Shown here: positions 63,591 to 64,000 of the stretch, in pieces
Layout: each line of letters begins with the position of its first letter
Numbering within the stretch: position 1 is the first letter of the stretch
Assembly: GCA_964036045.1 (NCBI GenBank)
Contig: OZ038384.1
Span: forward strand, 27,261,771-27,325,770
Length of the DNA stretch: 64,000 nt
Direction of reading: 5' to 3'
From: Eutreptiella sp. 'Long Island Sound 2002'
Lineage: Eukaryota; Euglenozoa; Euglenophyceae; Eutreptiales; Eutreptiaceae
Translations under genes and position numbers: made by a program
Notes under the pieces: model-generated
Databases searched by the model: none
Told to the model about the DNA's origin: nothing
What the model saw: the letters and a program-made list of their open reading frames with translations, nothing else

Positions 63591-64000
63591 AGATCCTAGG
63601 GGTACAAAAACAGGACACACCCCTCGAGACCCTGAGCAAGGGGGGGGGGGGGGGTCACCCAAAGATCGGCAGACAAGCGAACAAACTCAAAACCCCACCT
63701 GATCGCGAGAGGATATGTCAACATGGGACCATGAAGCCCAAAGGGCACAATTGTCAACCCTTGCGACATGGTGAGCTCATATTGCTACCAAGTCACACAA
63801 AGCACGTCACTGCCGCGGCTGGAGAGGCCTAACCACTGAACACACAAAACGTTGTAATCAATCAGAGCACATGGACGAGCCAGGAGAGGAATAAAGACGG
63901 GACTGAAACCGTCAGGGAATGAAGCTTGATGATGCAGCTTGCGGAGGGTCACAGAGGGCTTACAAAGAGTTGACGGAGGAAGGGTCACGGCTCCACAAAA
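63591..64000. other. Right edge, no gene recognised
   Basis: A G14 tract lies at 63640..63653. No domain or repeat shared with the rest of the window was seen. Confidence 0.3.

Overview
The window looks like nuclear DNA from a repeat-rich eukaryote, most likely a protist or alga; I cannot name the species. The reasons are: genes split by GT-AG introns, a mitochondrial-type ABC half-transporter with a presequence, several non-LTR and Penelope-like reverse transcriptase remnants, TTAGGG-like repeats, long (CT)n and (CAA)n microsatellites, and many homopolymeric G/C tracts. There are no operons, Shine-Dalgarno sites or bacterial gene packing. Most open frames in the window are short and have no visible protein signature.

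One gene is certain. An ABCB8/ABCB10-like half-transporter lies on the minus strand in two exons (40013..38754 and 36142..35276). They are joined by a 2.6 kb intron packed with repeats and give about 708 residues. A second gene is probable: an unrecognised minus-strand gene at 16279..14486 with at least one clear short intron. Weaker coding candidates lie at 9272..10497, 17149..17475, 33687..34049, 42268..42823, 47131..47927 and 51443..53597.

Mobile DNA dominates the rest. From the left: a LINE tail with RNase H (250..1483, minus); a Penelope-like RT broken by a frameshift (3940..2220, minus) next to inverted-repeat, poly-G and TTAGGG-like DNA (3897..4690); a LINE RT fragment (5911..4890, minus); a LINE tail with RNase H (22150..20484, minus); and a long degenerate LINE with a CCHH-like finger, RT and RNase H (59190..55228, minus). 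All recognised RT pieces are on the minus strand. At 28220..27264 an intact 318-codon frame joins an SH3/Tudor-like N-terminal domain, a proline-rich linker, the last segment of a DDE transposase and a Cys-rich zinc finger. Parts of this family recur at 6256..6760, 31984..31484, 37821..36640 and 59892..59508.

Between these lie several repeat systems. A TACGTCACCCC core unit is reused as tandem arrays of 171, 85-91 and about 120 bp. A 72-bp satellite (45190..46765) contains a long dyad and encodes a 24-residue period. A 1.2 kb terminal-inverted-repeat element sits at 28840..30003. GCACTGCGTGCGCACTGCG-like motifs recur at the edges of repeats, and tRNA-like SINE heads are present. The most interesting material is this repeat architecture and the chimeric transposase-derived gene family, rather than a metabolic or defence system.
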